A DNA stretch of 5,223 bases from Cycloclasticus sp. GTDB taxonomy: Bacteria; Pseudomonadota; Gammaproteobacteria; Methylococcales; Cycloclasticaceae. The notes beneath the pieces are model-generated. The model was not told the DNA's origin. It did not search any database and saw only the letters and a program-made list of their open reading frames with translations. This document shows, piece after piece, positions 1-5,223 of the stretch (its first letter is position 1; each line of letters begins with the position of its first letter). The translations under genes and the position numbers were made by a program. The stretch covers positions 1-5,223 of the forward strand of contig DUCA01000087.1 in NCBI GenBank assembly GCA_012960055.1, in the 5' to 3' direction.

Positions 1-29
1 TTCTACCCAGTTTTTTATATTTCATGATC

Positions 30-527
30 CTAGTGTTTGTTCATTCGGTCAACGTAGGCCATGCCAATGGCAGATAGCACAAATGTTATGTGAATAATTA
101 CATACCACATTAACTTTTCATTTTCTATGTGATCGGCATCCATGAATTTCTGTAACAAATGGATGGAGGAAATAGCCACGATAGACGCGGCTACTTTTTG
201 TTTTAATGAGCCGGAATCCAGCTTACCAAGCCACGACAGTTTTTCTTCTCCGTCCTCAATATCAATGCGAGAAACAAAGTTTTCATAGCCACTTAGCATC
301 ACCATAATGACCAGACCGCCAACAAGCGACATGTCCACTAAGGAAAGGATCACCAGCACCATGTCAGATTCAGTGGTCGATAAAATAAGCGGGAAGAAGT
401 GAAAGACCTCTTGGAAGAATTTAATGGTGAGCAAAATTAGCGCAAGGCTTAAGCCTAAATACAGGGGTGCGAGTACCCAGCGAGATGCGTATAAGGTTTT
501 TTGAACGGCTACTTCAAGAGGTTTCAT
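30..527 (-). CDS. UPF0114 (YqhA-like) inner-membrane protein
   Basis: This 165-residue protein matches the UPF0114/YqhA family in length and in its signature blocks: ASRWVLAPLYLGLSL near residues 14-28, DMSLVGGLVIMVMLSGYENF at 65-84, and KVAASIVAISSIHLLQKFMD at 111-130. Four hydrophobic stretches are visible, at about 18-38, 56-80, 111-127 and 141-159. The charged segment at 86-110 should lie between helices 2 and 3. The family is an integral inner-membrane protein of unknown biochemical function, so no reaction is assigned. The ATG start gives the family's usual N-terminus directly before the YASRW block. No convincing Shine-Dalgarno sequence lies ahead of it; the preceding minus-strand bases are AT-rich. 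It is divergent from the TRAP binding-protein gene with 78 bases between the two starts, so they may share control, though functional linkage is not shown. The family call is confident; the function is unknown. Confidence 0.9.
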   Translation of the reverse strand: MKPLEVAVQKTLYASRWVLAPLYLGLSLALILLTIKFFQEVFHFFPLILSTTESDMVLVILSLVDMSLVGGLVIMVMLSGYENFVSRIDIEDGEEKLSWLGKLDSGSLKQKVAASIVAISSIHLLQKFMDADHIENEKLMWYVIIHITFVLSAIGMAYVDRMNKH

Positions 528-582
528 TTATAAGGGATGTTTAGGTGACGTTTGAGTGAATTTAGATTAGCCTATCACGAAA

Positions 583-595
583 CTATTTTAAATAG
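583..595. repeat. 13-base perfect palindrome overlapping the TRAP gene's ribosome binding site
   Basis: CTATTTTAAATAG is a perfect inverted repeat around a central T. Its last two bases are the first two of the AGGAGAG ribosome binding site of the downstream gene. It could be an operator half-way between the divergent genes or a weak RNA stem touching the Shine-Dalgarno sequence. It is AT-rich, so chance is a real alternative. Confidence 0.3.
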
Positions 596-600
596 GAGAG
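594..600 (+). promoter_or_regulatory. Ribosome binding site that fixes the TRAP binding-protein start at 606
   Basis: AGGAGAG is a strong Shine-Dalgarno match, five bases before the ATG at 606. It decides the start against an upstream in-frame TTG at 552, which would add 18 residues ahead of the twin-arginine signal and has no comparable ribosome binding site. Confidence 0.85.
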
Positions 601-605
601 GCTTC

Positions 606-1688
606 ATGAAGCGTCGTGACTTTATTAAATCTGTGGGTGTCAGCGCATTGGCAACGGGCGCTTTGGCGGTCAGTTCGCCGACCTTTGCTGTCAAGCCAGA
701 ATTCAAGTGGAAAATGGTGACCACGTGGCCAAGAAACTTCCCTGTATTGGGCACGAATGCCAACTATTTAGCCAAAACCATTGAAGAAATGACCGGAGGA
801 AGAATCCGCATAAAAGTGTATGGTGCGAATGAGCTGGTACCCGCGTTTGAAGCATTCGATGCCGTCTCACGCGGCACAGCGCAAATGGGCCACGGCGCGG
901 CGTATTATTGGAAAGGCAAAAGTGAAGCCACACAGTTTTTTGCCGCCATTCCCTTCGGGATGACCGCGCAAGAAGTGAATGGTTGGTTATATCATGGTGG
1001 CGGCATGCCGCTATGGGAAGAGCTGTATGACCGATTTAATTTAATCCCCGCGGCGATTGGTAATTCCGGCGTACAAATGGCGGGTTGGTTCCGTAAAGAC
1101 ATTAATTCGGTTGATGACCTTAAAGGCCTAAAAATGCGCATCCCAGGCTTAGGTGGCGAAGTGCTAAAACGCGCCGGTGGAACGCCTGTGAACTTGCCCG
1201 GCGGTGAAATTTTCACCTCCCTGCAATCGGGTGCGATTGATGCCACCGAATGGGTCGGCCCGTATAACGACATGGCATTTGGGTTATATAAAGCCGCGAA
1301 AAATTACTACTACCCCGGCTGGCACGAACCGGGCTCAACCCTTGAAACCTTCATCAATAAAGATGCTTTCGCCAAACTGCCAGTAGACCTGCAAGCCATC
1401 GTGAAACACGCGTGTAAAGACGCCAACATGGATATGATTTCCGAATTCACTGCGAAAAATAATATCGCTTTAGGTACCTTAGTCAATAAACATGGCGTTA
1501 ACTTAAAACCGTTGCCAGATGATGTGTTGAGAAAATTACATGCGTTGTCAAACGAGGTGGTGCAGGAAATAGTGGATAGAGATGCTTTTTCGCAGAAGGT
1601 ATACGCCTCGTACAGCGGTTTTCAAAAGCAAGTGATGCGTTGGTCAGATGTGTCTGAGTATGCGTTTATGAGGGCTAGGAATTTATAA
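606..1688 (+). CDS. TRAP transporter solute-binding protein, TakP-like (DctP family), Tat-exported
   Basis: This is a 360-residue periplasmic binding protein of the DctP family, closest by eye to TakP of Rhodobacter sphaeroides, which binds 2-oxo acids such as pyruvate with a cation. The N-terminus MKRRDFIKSVG is a twin-arginine signal, followed by a hydrophobic stretch and a likely cleavage after SPTFA (residue 28). Matching blocks are ANELVPAFEAFDAV (74-87), YHGGGMPLWEE (129-139), NSGVQMAGWFRKDI (153-166), GLKMRIPGLGGEV (174-186), GAIDATEWVGPYND (209-222) and YYYPGWHEPG (234-243). From memory of the TakP structure, its ligand and cation residues Gln156, Arg177, Glu214 and Trp215 correspond to Gln157, Arg178, Glu215 and Trp216 here. 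A 2-oxo acid or similar small carboxylate is therefore the likely ligand, but this is inferred. No DctQ or DctM membrane subunit lies beside it: the neighbours are UPF0114 upstream and a BASS-family carrier converging downstream. No frameshift or truncation is seen. Confidence 0.92.
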   Translation: MKRRDFIKSVGVSALATGALAVSSPTFAVKPEFKWKMVTTWPRNFPVLGTNANYLAKTIEEMTGGRIRIKVYGANELVPAFEAFDAVSRGTAQMGHGAAYYWKGKSEATQFFAAIPFGMTAQEVNGWLYHGGGMPLWEELYDRFNLIPAAIGNSGVQMAGWFRKDINSVDDLKGLKMRIPGLGGEVLKRAGGTPVNLPGGEIFTSLQSGAIDATEWVGPYNDMAFGLYKAAKNYYYPGWHEPGSTLETFINKDAFAKLPVDLQAIVKHACKDANMDMISEFTAKNNIALGTLVNKHGVNLKPLPDDVLRKLHALSNEVVQEIVDRDAFSQKVYASYSGFQKQVMRWSDVSEYAFMRARNL

Positions 1689-1704
1689 GCTGTCGAATAG
1701 GGTT

Positions 1705-2568
1705 TTAGTCAGACGAATACTTTTTGAGCAGTAAGCCAAACAAAAAGCCCGTAAAAAACATCAAAATACTGTACGTAACAGCAGGAATTATCATCGTGCT
1801 ATTGCCTATTAAAGTGCCTGCTACTAATAAGGCCAGCGTGCCATTTTGAATGCCTACTTCGTAGCCAATGGAGACTGATTGTGCACGCGATAGCTTGAAA
1901 AACTTGGCTAACCCATAACCTAAAGCCAAGACTAGAATATTTAACGTTAACGTTGCAAACCCTGTTTGTAAGAAGAAGTCTGCCATGTGTTCTTTGTTTT
2001 TTAAAATAATCGCCGCAATGATTAAGAATAAAAACACAATAGAAAACACCTTGATAACCGGTTCGGTTTTACCCGCTACTTTTTGCCATTTCGATAGCAT
2101 CAACATGCCGATAATGACCGGTACAACAGATATAACCAATAATTGCATCACGGTTTTTAGTAGCGGAAGCTTGAATGCTTCACCGCTGCCGATGAAATAG
2201 TCCATCGACAATAAGGTAAACAAGGGCAAGGTAAAGGGTGTTATTAAACTGGCTACAGCGGTTAGGCTAATGGATAGCGCGACATCGCCTTTAGCAAAGT
2301 TAGTGAACATATTTGATGTTGCACCGCCGGGAGCAAAAGAAATAATCATAAGCCCAACAGCTAATTCTGGCGGTAAGTTAAAAAGCACAGCCACTGAAAA
2401 TGCAATGATGGGTAGCGCAACCATTTGTGCTGATAGACCAATAATCGCCGCTTTAGGCTGTTTGAAAACGCGGGTGAAATCTGTAGATCGCAACGTCAGC
2501 CCCATGCCAAACATGATGATAAATAGCGATGCGGGAAGAATGATGGTGGTTAAAATATCTGCTTGCAT
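1705..2568 (-). CDS. Bile acid:sodium symporter (BASS/SBF) family transporter
   Basis: This 287-residue, almost wholly hydrophobic protein carries the hallmarks of the SBF/BASS fold. They are PGGATSNMFTNFAKGD (80-95, first helix crossover), SLTAVASLITPFTLPL (101-116), and EVGIQNGTLAL (237-247), whose Glu and Gln are the family's sodium-site type residues. About nine to ten membrane segments can be drawn, from residue 4 to 280, ending in a short basic tail (LKKYSSD). The family couples sodium entry to uptake of organic anions. Bacterial members have been linked to bile acids, pantoate and other 2-keto or sulfonated acids, so the substrate cannot be named. The length is normal for a bacterial member. 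The ATG start is preceded by no recognisable Shine-Dalgarno sequence. Its stop lies 16 bases from that of the convergent TRAP binding-protein gene, and its start is divergent from the MFS gene. Organic-anion transport fits both neighbours. The family is confident; the substrate is unknown. Confidence 0.9.
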   Translation of the reverse strand: MQADILTTIILPASLFIIMFGMGLTLRSTDFTRVFKQPKAAIIGLSAQMVALPIIAFSVAVLFNLPPELAVGLMIISFAPGGATSNMFTNFAKGDVALSISLTAVASLITPFTLPLFTLLSMDYFIGSGEAFKLPLLKTVMQLLVISVVPVIIGMLMLSKWQKVAGKTEPVIKVFSIVFLFLIIAAIILKNKEHMADFFLQTGFATLTLNILVLALGYGLAKFFKLSRAQSVSIGYEVGIQNGTLALLVAGTLIGNSTMIIPAVTYSILMFFTGFLFGLLLKKYSSD

Positions 2569-2596
2569 GTCGGGTGTTATCTGTAAGTTTGGCTAA

Positions 2597-2602
2597 AGTA
2601 TA
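2597..2602 (-). promoter_or_regulatory. Candidate -10 element for the BASS transporter gene
   Basis: On the minus strand the sequence reads TATACT, five of six matches to the sigma-70 -10 consensus. It would start transcription roughly 22 bases before the ATG at 2568. No good -35 hexamer sits at 16-18 bases upstream, so this is a weak prediction. Confidence 0.25.
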
Positions 2603-2689
2603 ACGGAAGGTTAAATGCAAAGGCTACAGCCGCATTGATGATAAAGGGATCGATGATGCGAGCCACAAAAAATCGGGGGTGTTACTCGG

Positions 2690-2718
2690 TTGAGAATGGA
2701 CTAGACTGTATCTTTATC
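2690..2718 (+). promoter_or_regulatory. Candidate sigma-70 promoter for the MFS transporter gene
   Basis: TTGAGA at 2690-2695 matches the -35 consensus at five of six positions. At 17 bases spacing comes TTTATC (2713-2718), a poor -10. The start of transcription would fall near 2725 and leave a leader of about 65 bases, which contains the inverted repeats at 2730-2762. The call rests on consensus matching by eye only. Confidence 0.25.
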
Positions 2719-2729
2719 TGGGGTGCTGC

Positions 2730-2762
2730 CTTGGGTATTAACACCTGATGGGTGCGACCAAG
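2730..2762 (+). promoter_or_regulatory. Nested inverted repeats in the MFS gene leader (possible operator or leader hairpin)
   Basis: Two readings of dyad symmetry overlap here. As DNA, GGTATTAACACC (2734-2745) is palindromic at ten of twelve bases, the kind of site a GntR- or IclR-type dimer might bind. As RNA, CTTGG (2730-2734) can pair with CCAAG (2758-2762), enclosing CACC (2742-2745) paired with GGTG (2751-2754). Either could control the transporter gene, whose start is 28 bases further on. No regulator gene is in the window, and chance is not excluded. Confidence 0.22.
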
Positions 2763-2790
2763 CAAATTTTAAATAAAATAAGGAAGCAAA

Positions 2791-4101
2791 ATGGCAATTG
2801 ATGTAAACGCATTGGAGCGACTGAAAACCGATCCAATGAATATTGGGCAGTGGGTCATTGTTGCCATTTGCATCGGCACATTGGCTTTGGATGGCTATGA
2901 TGTTTTATCCATCGCCTTTGCTGCCCCAGGCATCACTCAAGAGTGGGGGTTATCGAAATCTGTCCTTGGGATTGTGTTGTCGATAGAATTAGCTGGTATG
3001 GCTGGGGGGGCTATCTTTCTTGGGTCATTTGCTGATAGTCATGGACGACGTCTTACCATGTTGGCAGGAATCACTATTGTTACCCTTGGTATGTTCGTTG
3101 CTGGTCTTGCGCCAAATATCTACGTACTGGGTGCGGCTCGTTTGGTTACTGGTTTAGGCATAGGAGGCATTATGGCAACAGCAACGGCGACATGTTCGGA
3201 TTTTTGTAATGATAAAAACCGAGTTATGTCGGTCTCTCTCGTTGCGGGTGGGTTTCCATTCGGCATTTATATTGGCGCAACCTTTCTTGCGCCTTTACTT
3301 AAACAGTATGATTGGCGTATTGCCTTTTATCTGGGTACCTTTTTGAGCTTTCTGTTCATCCCCCTAGTTTATTTTTATGTACCAGAAACAATTTCATTTT
3401 TAAATCGTAAGCGCCCTGTAGGTGCTTTAGAACAGATACAAAAAATCATGGGTCGATTGGGGCATGCGCCACCTGACTCGCTACCATCGGCAGATAAACA
3501 AGAAGCGGAAGCCGTTGGGATGAAAAGTTTGTTTAGTCCGGACTTGCGGTTTATCACTTTGCTATTATGCTTTGCGTATTTCGCAAATGTAATGACGTAC
3601 TATTACTTTGTAAAGTGGCTGCCAACGGCTGTTACGGATTTAGGTTACACGGTCTCTCAAGCTACTGAAGTTCTAGGTGTCGCCAGTTTAGGCGGCATAC
3701 TTGGCTCCATGGGTATAAGTATATGCGCTCGATTTATACCAATTAGGTCGCTGATGTTGGCGAGCCTTATGCTGACAGCAGTAGGCGTGGCTCTATTTCC
3801 ACACTTTACGGACAGCATGGTAAATATGAAAATGATGGGCTTCTTTGCTGGCACCTTTGTCATGGCAGCTATTTCAGGTTTTTTTGGGCTGTTTGCAAGC
3901 AGTTTTCCCTCATCGATTTTAGGCTCAGGTTCAGGCATGGTGCTTGGTGTTGGTCGTGGCGGGGCTGTTATTGGTCCGATGATTCCTGGTTTTTTATTCG
4001 CAGCTGGCTTAGCCTTTGAAAACGTGGCCATTATTATGGCGTCAGGTTCTTTTTTGGCGGGTGTGGCCGTTATATTTCTGCATAAGAAAAAGGAAAGTTA
4101 A
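2791..4101 (+). CDS. MFS transporter, aromatic acid:H+ symporter (AAHS)-like
   Basis: This 436-residue major facilitator has about twelve membrane helices and a cytoplasmic central loop at roughly 200-250. The first helix ends in LDGYD (33-37), the Asp-containing motif of AAHS carriers such as PcaK and BenK. The loop between helices 2 and 3 holds the MFS motif GSFADSHGRR (78-87). WRIAFYLG (175-182), VPET (197-200, in place of the usual PES) and GVGRGGAVIGPMIPG (386-400) also fit this subfamily. Known AAHS members import aromatic or related carboxylates with protons; the substrate here is unknown, and no catabolic gene is adjacent to suggest one. The ATG start has AAGGA six bases ahead (2780-2784), with an AT-rich run before it. 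The gene stands alone: divergent from the BASS gene and convergent with the ABM/ovoA unit. Its alanine and leucine codons lean to GCT/GCA and CTT, whereas the TRAP gene favours GCC/GCG, which hints at a different history. Confidence 0.9.
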   Translation: MAIDVNALERLKTDPMNIGQWVIVAICIGTLALDGYDVLSIAFAAPGITQEWGLSKSVLGIVLSIELAGMAGGAIFLGSFADSHGRRLTMLAGITIVTLGMFVAGLAPNIYVLGAARLVTGLGIGGIMATATATCSDFCNDKNRVMSVSLVAGGFPFGIYIGATFLAPLLKQYDWRIAFYLGTFLSFLFIPLVYFYVPETISFLNRKRPVGALEQIQKIMGRLGHAPPDSLPSADKQEAEAVGMKSLFSPDLRFITLLLCFAYFANVMTYYYFVKWLPTAVTDLGYTVSQATEVLGVASLGGILGSMGISICARFIPIRSLMLASLMLTAVGVALFPHFTDSMVNMKMMGFFAGTFVMAAISGFFGLFASSFPSSILGSGSGMVLGVGRGGAVIGPMIPGFLFAAGLAFENVAIIMASGSFLAGVAVIFLHKKKES

Positions 4102-4122
4102 CTAGTCTTAATGAGACTGTTG

Positions 4123-4168
4123 GCTTTACTTATTTTTGAGTTTTGACTCAGTAAAGCGACTTTCTTTT
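4123..4168 (+). terminator. Possible rho-independent terminator after the MFS gene
   Basis: GCTTTACT (4123-4130) pairs perfectly with AGTAAAGC (4150-4157). Inside it GAGT (4138-4141) pairs with ACTC (4146-4149) around a TTTG loop, leaving a seven-base bulge on the left arm. A pyrimidine-rich tract, CTTTCTTTT, ends at 4168. The stem is GC-poor, bulged, and separated from the T-tract by two bases, so termination would be moderate. The minus-strand reading has no T-tract, so it probably does not serve the convergent ABM gene. Confidence 0.4.
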
Positions 4169-4228
4169 AAATGTCTGTTGTGGAACTTGCCTAGAAACAG
4201 GCCGGTACAGCCGCATCAGAAAACTACC

Positions 4229-4786
4229 TTAGCGATACAGCCAGCCCTTTAAAAGTCGGGTAACCACCGGCATAACAAAATACGTCATCAATAACACTTG
4301 TCCGGTGACCATCACCGCCAACTTTAATGCAAGCGGTAATGCGGTCAGCCATTGGCCAAAAATAAGATTGATGGCGAATAATAAACTAAACACGACGACG
4401 ATGAGAACCAACGCCATTTTGTGTCTATTGGGGGCGGCGTGAGTGGGAACTTCAGGCAACGTGAACCAAAACTCTAGGCCGGATACTTTTTTTATTTTCG
4501 TGCAGCCTTCGATGAGTTCTTTTTCTTCAAGCTCATCGATAAACTGTTGTCGTTGTTGTGATTCTTCCCACGTCTTTTGGTGTGCGTAACTGCTAAAGCC
4601 GACAATGAGTACGTATTCGCCACCGGTTTTTCCAGAGGGTTTTAATACGTGCACGCCTTGGTGGCCGGGGAATTTCATCGCCACCTCTGAAATACGGTGT
4701 AGCCAGTCTTCGTATTGCGTTTCTGCGCCCGCTACTACTTTGCGCGCAATGGAAATGGTAACCGGGGTGTCGGACGATTTTGTCAT
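4229..4786 (-). CDS. Membrane-anchored antibiotic biosynthesis monooxygenase (ABM) domain protein, COG3224-like
   Basis: This 185-residue protein has two parts. Residues 8-105 look like an ABM-fold (ferredoxin-like) domain: VTISIARKVVAGAETQYEDWL opens it, FPGHQGVHVLKP (39-50) and GGEYVLIVGF (55-64) follow, then a charged helix with WEESQQRQQF. The segment SGLEFWFTLPEVP (102-114) leads into two membrane helices at about 124-146 and 150-175, ending in MPVVTRLLKGWLYR. This whole arrangement is typical of COG3224 proteins, whose substrate is unknown; the ABM fold includes quinol monooxygenases and haem-degrading enzymes, but none of those activities can be assumed. I chose the ATG at 4786 because it lies two bases after the ovoA stop. 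An in-frame TTG at 4807 would add seven residues inside ovoA. There is no clear Shine-Dalgarno sequence, so translation probably depends on ribosomes finishing ovoA. A partner role in ovothiol metabolism is inferred from position only. Confidence 0.88.
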   Translation of the reverse strand: MTKSSDTPVTISIARKVVAGAETQYEDWLHRISEVAMKFPGHQGVHVLKPSGKTGGEYVLIVGFSSYAHQKTWEESQQRQQFIDELEEKELIEGCTKIKKVSGLEFWFTLPEVPTHAAPNRHKMALVLIVVVFSLLFAINLIFGQWLTALPLALKLAVMVTGQVLLMTYFVMPVVTRLLKGWLYR

Positions 4787-4788
4787 TT

Positions 4789-5223
4789 TTACGATATGCG
4801 TTCCCAAATGGTTAGTTGACTAAAGCTGTGTTGGAATTTACGGCAGGTATCGCGAATAACAAACGGTACGTCAGTGGGTTCGTTGACCAGTTTAAAGTGT
4901 TGCCCCAAATGTTCTTTTAGCCCGTCTAGGGTTGAGAATGGTTCGCCATCTTTACGCATGCCGCCCAACCAGTTTTCTTTTGGGGTGAATTCTTCTAACC
5001 AGGTATAGGGTGATGCGATGGCCAGTAAGCCGCCAAGGTTAATTCTATGGCGAATGTCACCTAGGAAAACGGCGGGGGTGCGTAGCCTATCAATCAGGTT
5101 AATAGCTAAGACTAAATCGTAATCCGTAAATTGTGGTTTTAGGTTGGTGGCGTCACCTTGGAAAAACTCGATGTTCTCGCGGTTCTTGCCGAGCCCTAAT
5201 TGTTCCAGTTGTTGTTCGTGGTA
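4789..5223 (-). CDS. ovoA: OvoA, C-terminal 4-mercaptohistidine N1-methyltransferase domain (partial; 5' end outside window)
   Basis: This open frame enters from the right edge of the window on the minus strand and ends at a TAA at 4789-4791, giving the last 144 residues. It is recognisable as the C-terminal SAM-dependent methyltransferase domain of OvoA, which N-methylates the thiolated histidine in ovothiol synthesis. The key segments are FFQGDATNLKP (20-30 of the fragment, the acidic motif after the SAM-binding strand), YDLVLAINLIDRL (35-47), SPYTWLEEFTPKENWLGG (71-88), RKDGEPFSTLDGLK (90-103) and DVPFVIRDTCRKFQHSFSQLTIW (118-140). In the family this domain follows the iron-dependent 5-histidylcysteine sulfoxide synthase domain in a protein of about 700 residues, so most of the gene would lie beyond the edge. 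A stand-alone methyltransferase cannot be excluded from the fragment. The ABM gene starts two bases downstream, so the two form one unit. No ovoB-like lyase gene is visible. Confidence 0.88.
   Translation of the reverse strand, partial: YHEQQLEQLGLGKNRENIEFFQGDATNLKPQFTDYDLVLAINLIDRLRTPAVFLGDIRHRINLGGLLAIASPYTWLEEFTPKENWLGGMRKDGEPFSTLDGLKEHLGQHFKLVNEPTDVPFVIRDTCRKFQHSFSQLTIWERIS

Noticed and set aside
584..589. TATTTT as a -10 element for the TRAP gene
   Set aside because: Transcription would begin inside or just before the ribosome binding site, leaving too short a leader for normal initiation.
552..605. N-terminal extension of the TRAP protein from an upstream TTG
   Set aside because: It would place 18 residues before the twin-arginine signal and lacks a ribosome binding site, while the ATG at 606 has AGGAGAG five bases ahead.
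992..1273. Minus-strand open frame inside the TRAP gene
   Set aside because: It is antisense to a well-conserved protein, has no recognisable domain, and is explained as a shadow of the real frame.
1689..1704. Bidirectional terminator between the convergent TRAP and BASS genes
   Set aside because: The 16-base gap and the flanking gene ends hold no convincing stem followed by a T-tract in either direction.
1985..2596. Two plus-strand open frames opposite the BASS gene (1985-2200 and 2270-2596)
   Set aside because: Both lie antisense to conserved symporter motifs and show no protein-family features.
3657..4031. 124-residue minus-strand open frame inside the MFS gene
   Set aside because: It is rich in Pro, Lys and Ala as expected from the complement of hydrophobic helices, has no known motif, and overlaps a clear transporter.
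4189..4202. GCCT/AGGC short hairpin as a minus-strand terminator for the ABM gene
   Set aside because: The stem is only four base pairs and is not followed by a T-tract on the minus strand.
2624..4215. The 11-base word TACAGCCGCAT occurring in both intergenic regions (near 2624 and 4205)
   Set aside because: A shared 11-base word is expected by chance in a window of this size, and the flanking bases do not match.
4787..4807. TTG start giving the ABM protein seven extra residues
   Set aside because: It lies inside the end of ovoA. The ATG at 4786, two bases after the ovoA stop, is the more natural coupled start, although the TTG cannot be fully excluded.

Overview
This window reads like ordinary chromosome of a gammaproteobacterium, probably marine. 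That placement rests on gene content only: a UPF0114/YqhA-type membrane protein, a TakP-like TRAP solute-binding protein, and the 3' end of an ovothiol-biosynthesis gene (ovoA). I see no insertion sequence, phage gene, CRISPR array, tRNA or rRNA. The genus cannot be set from this sequence alone.

Layout, left to right. Positions 30-527 (minus) encode a UPF0114 four-helix membrane protein. It is divergent from a Tat-exported TRAP solute-binding protein of the TakP type (606-1688, plus). That gene converges with a bile acid:sodium symporter (BASS/SBF) family carrier (1705-2568, minus), with only 16 bases between their stop codons. A 222-base divergent intergenic region (2569-2790) holds candidate promoter and operator-like sequences. 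It leads into an aromatic acid:H+ symporter (AAHS)-type MFS transporter (2791-4101, plus). After a possible terminator hairpin, this gene converges with a two-gene minus-strand unit: the C-terminal 144 residues of OvoA (4789 to the window edge), followed after 2 bases by a membrane-anchored protein with an antibiotic-biosynthesis-monooxygenase (ABM) fold (4229-4786).

How the genes may work together. Three of the six genes are transport proteins of families that handle organic anions (2-oxo acids, sodium-coupled organic acids, aromatic acids). The locus therefore looks like a collection of carboxylate-uptake functions, although they are three independent transcription units. The TRAP binding protein has no DctQ/DctM membrane partner here and must work with one encoded elsewhere, or do something else. 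The tightest linkage is ovoA with the ABM-fold gene, which are almost certainly co-translated; this makes the ABM protein a candidate accessory factor in ovothiol or thiol redox metabolism. I found no clearly new multi-gene system. The ovoA-ABM pair and the orphan TRAP binding protein are the observations most worth pursuing.
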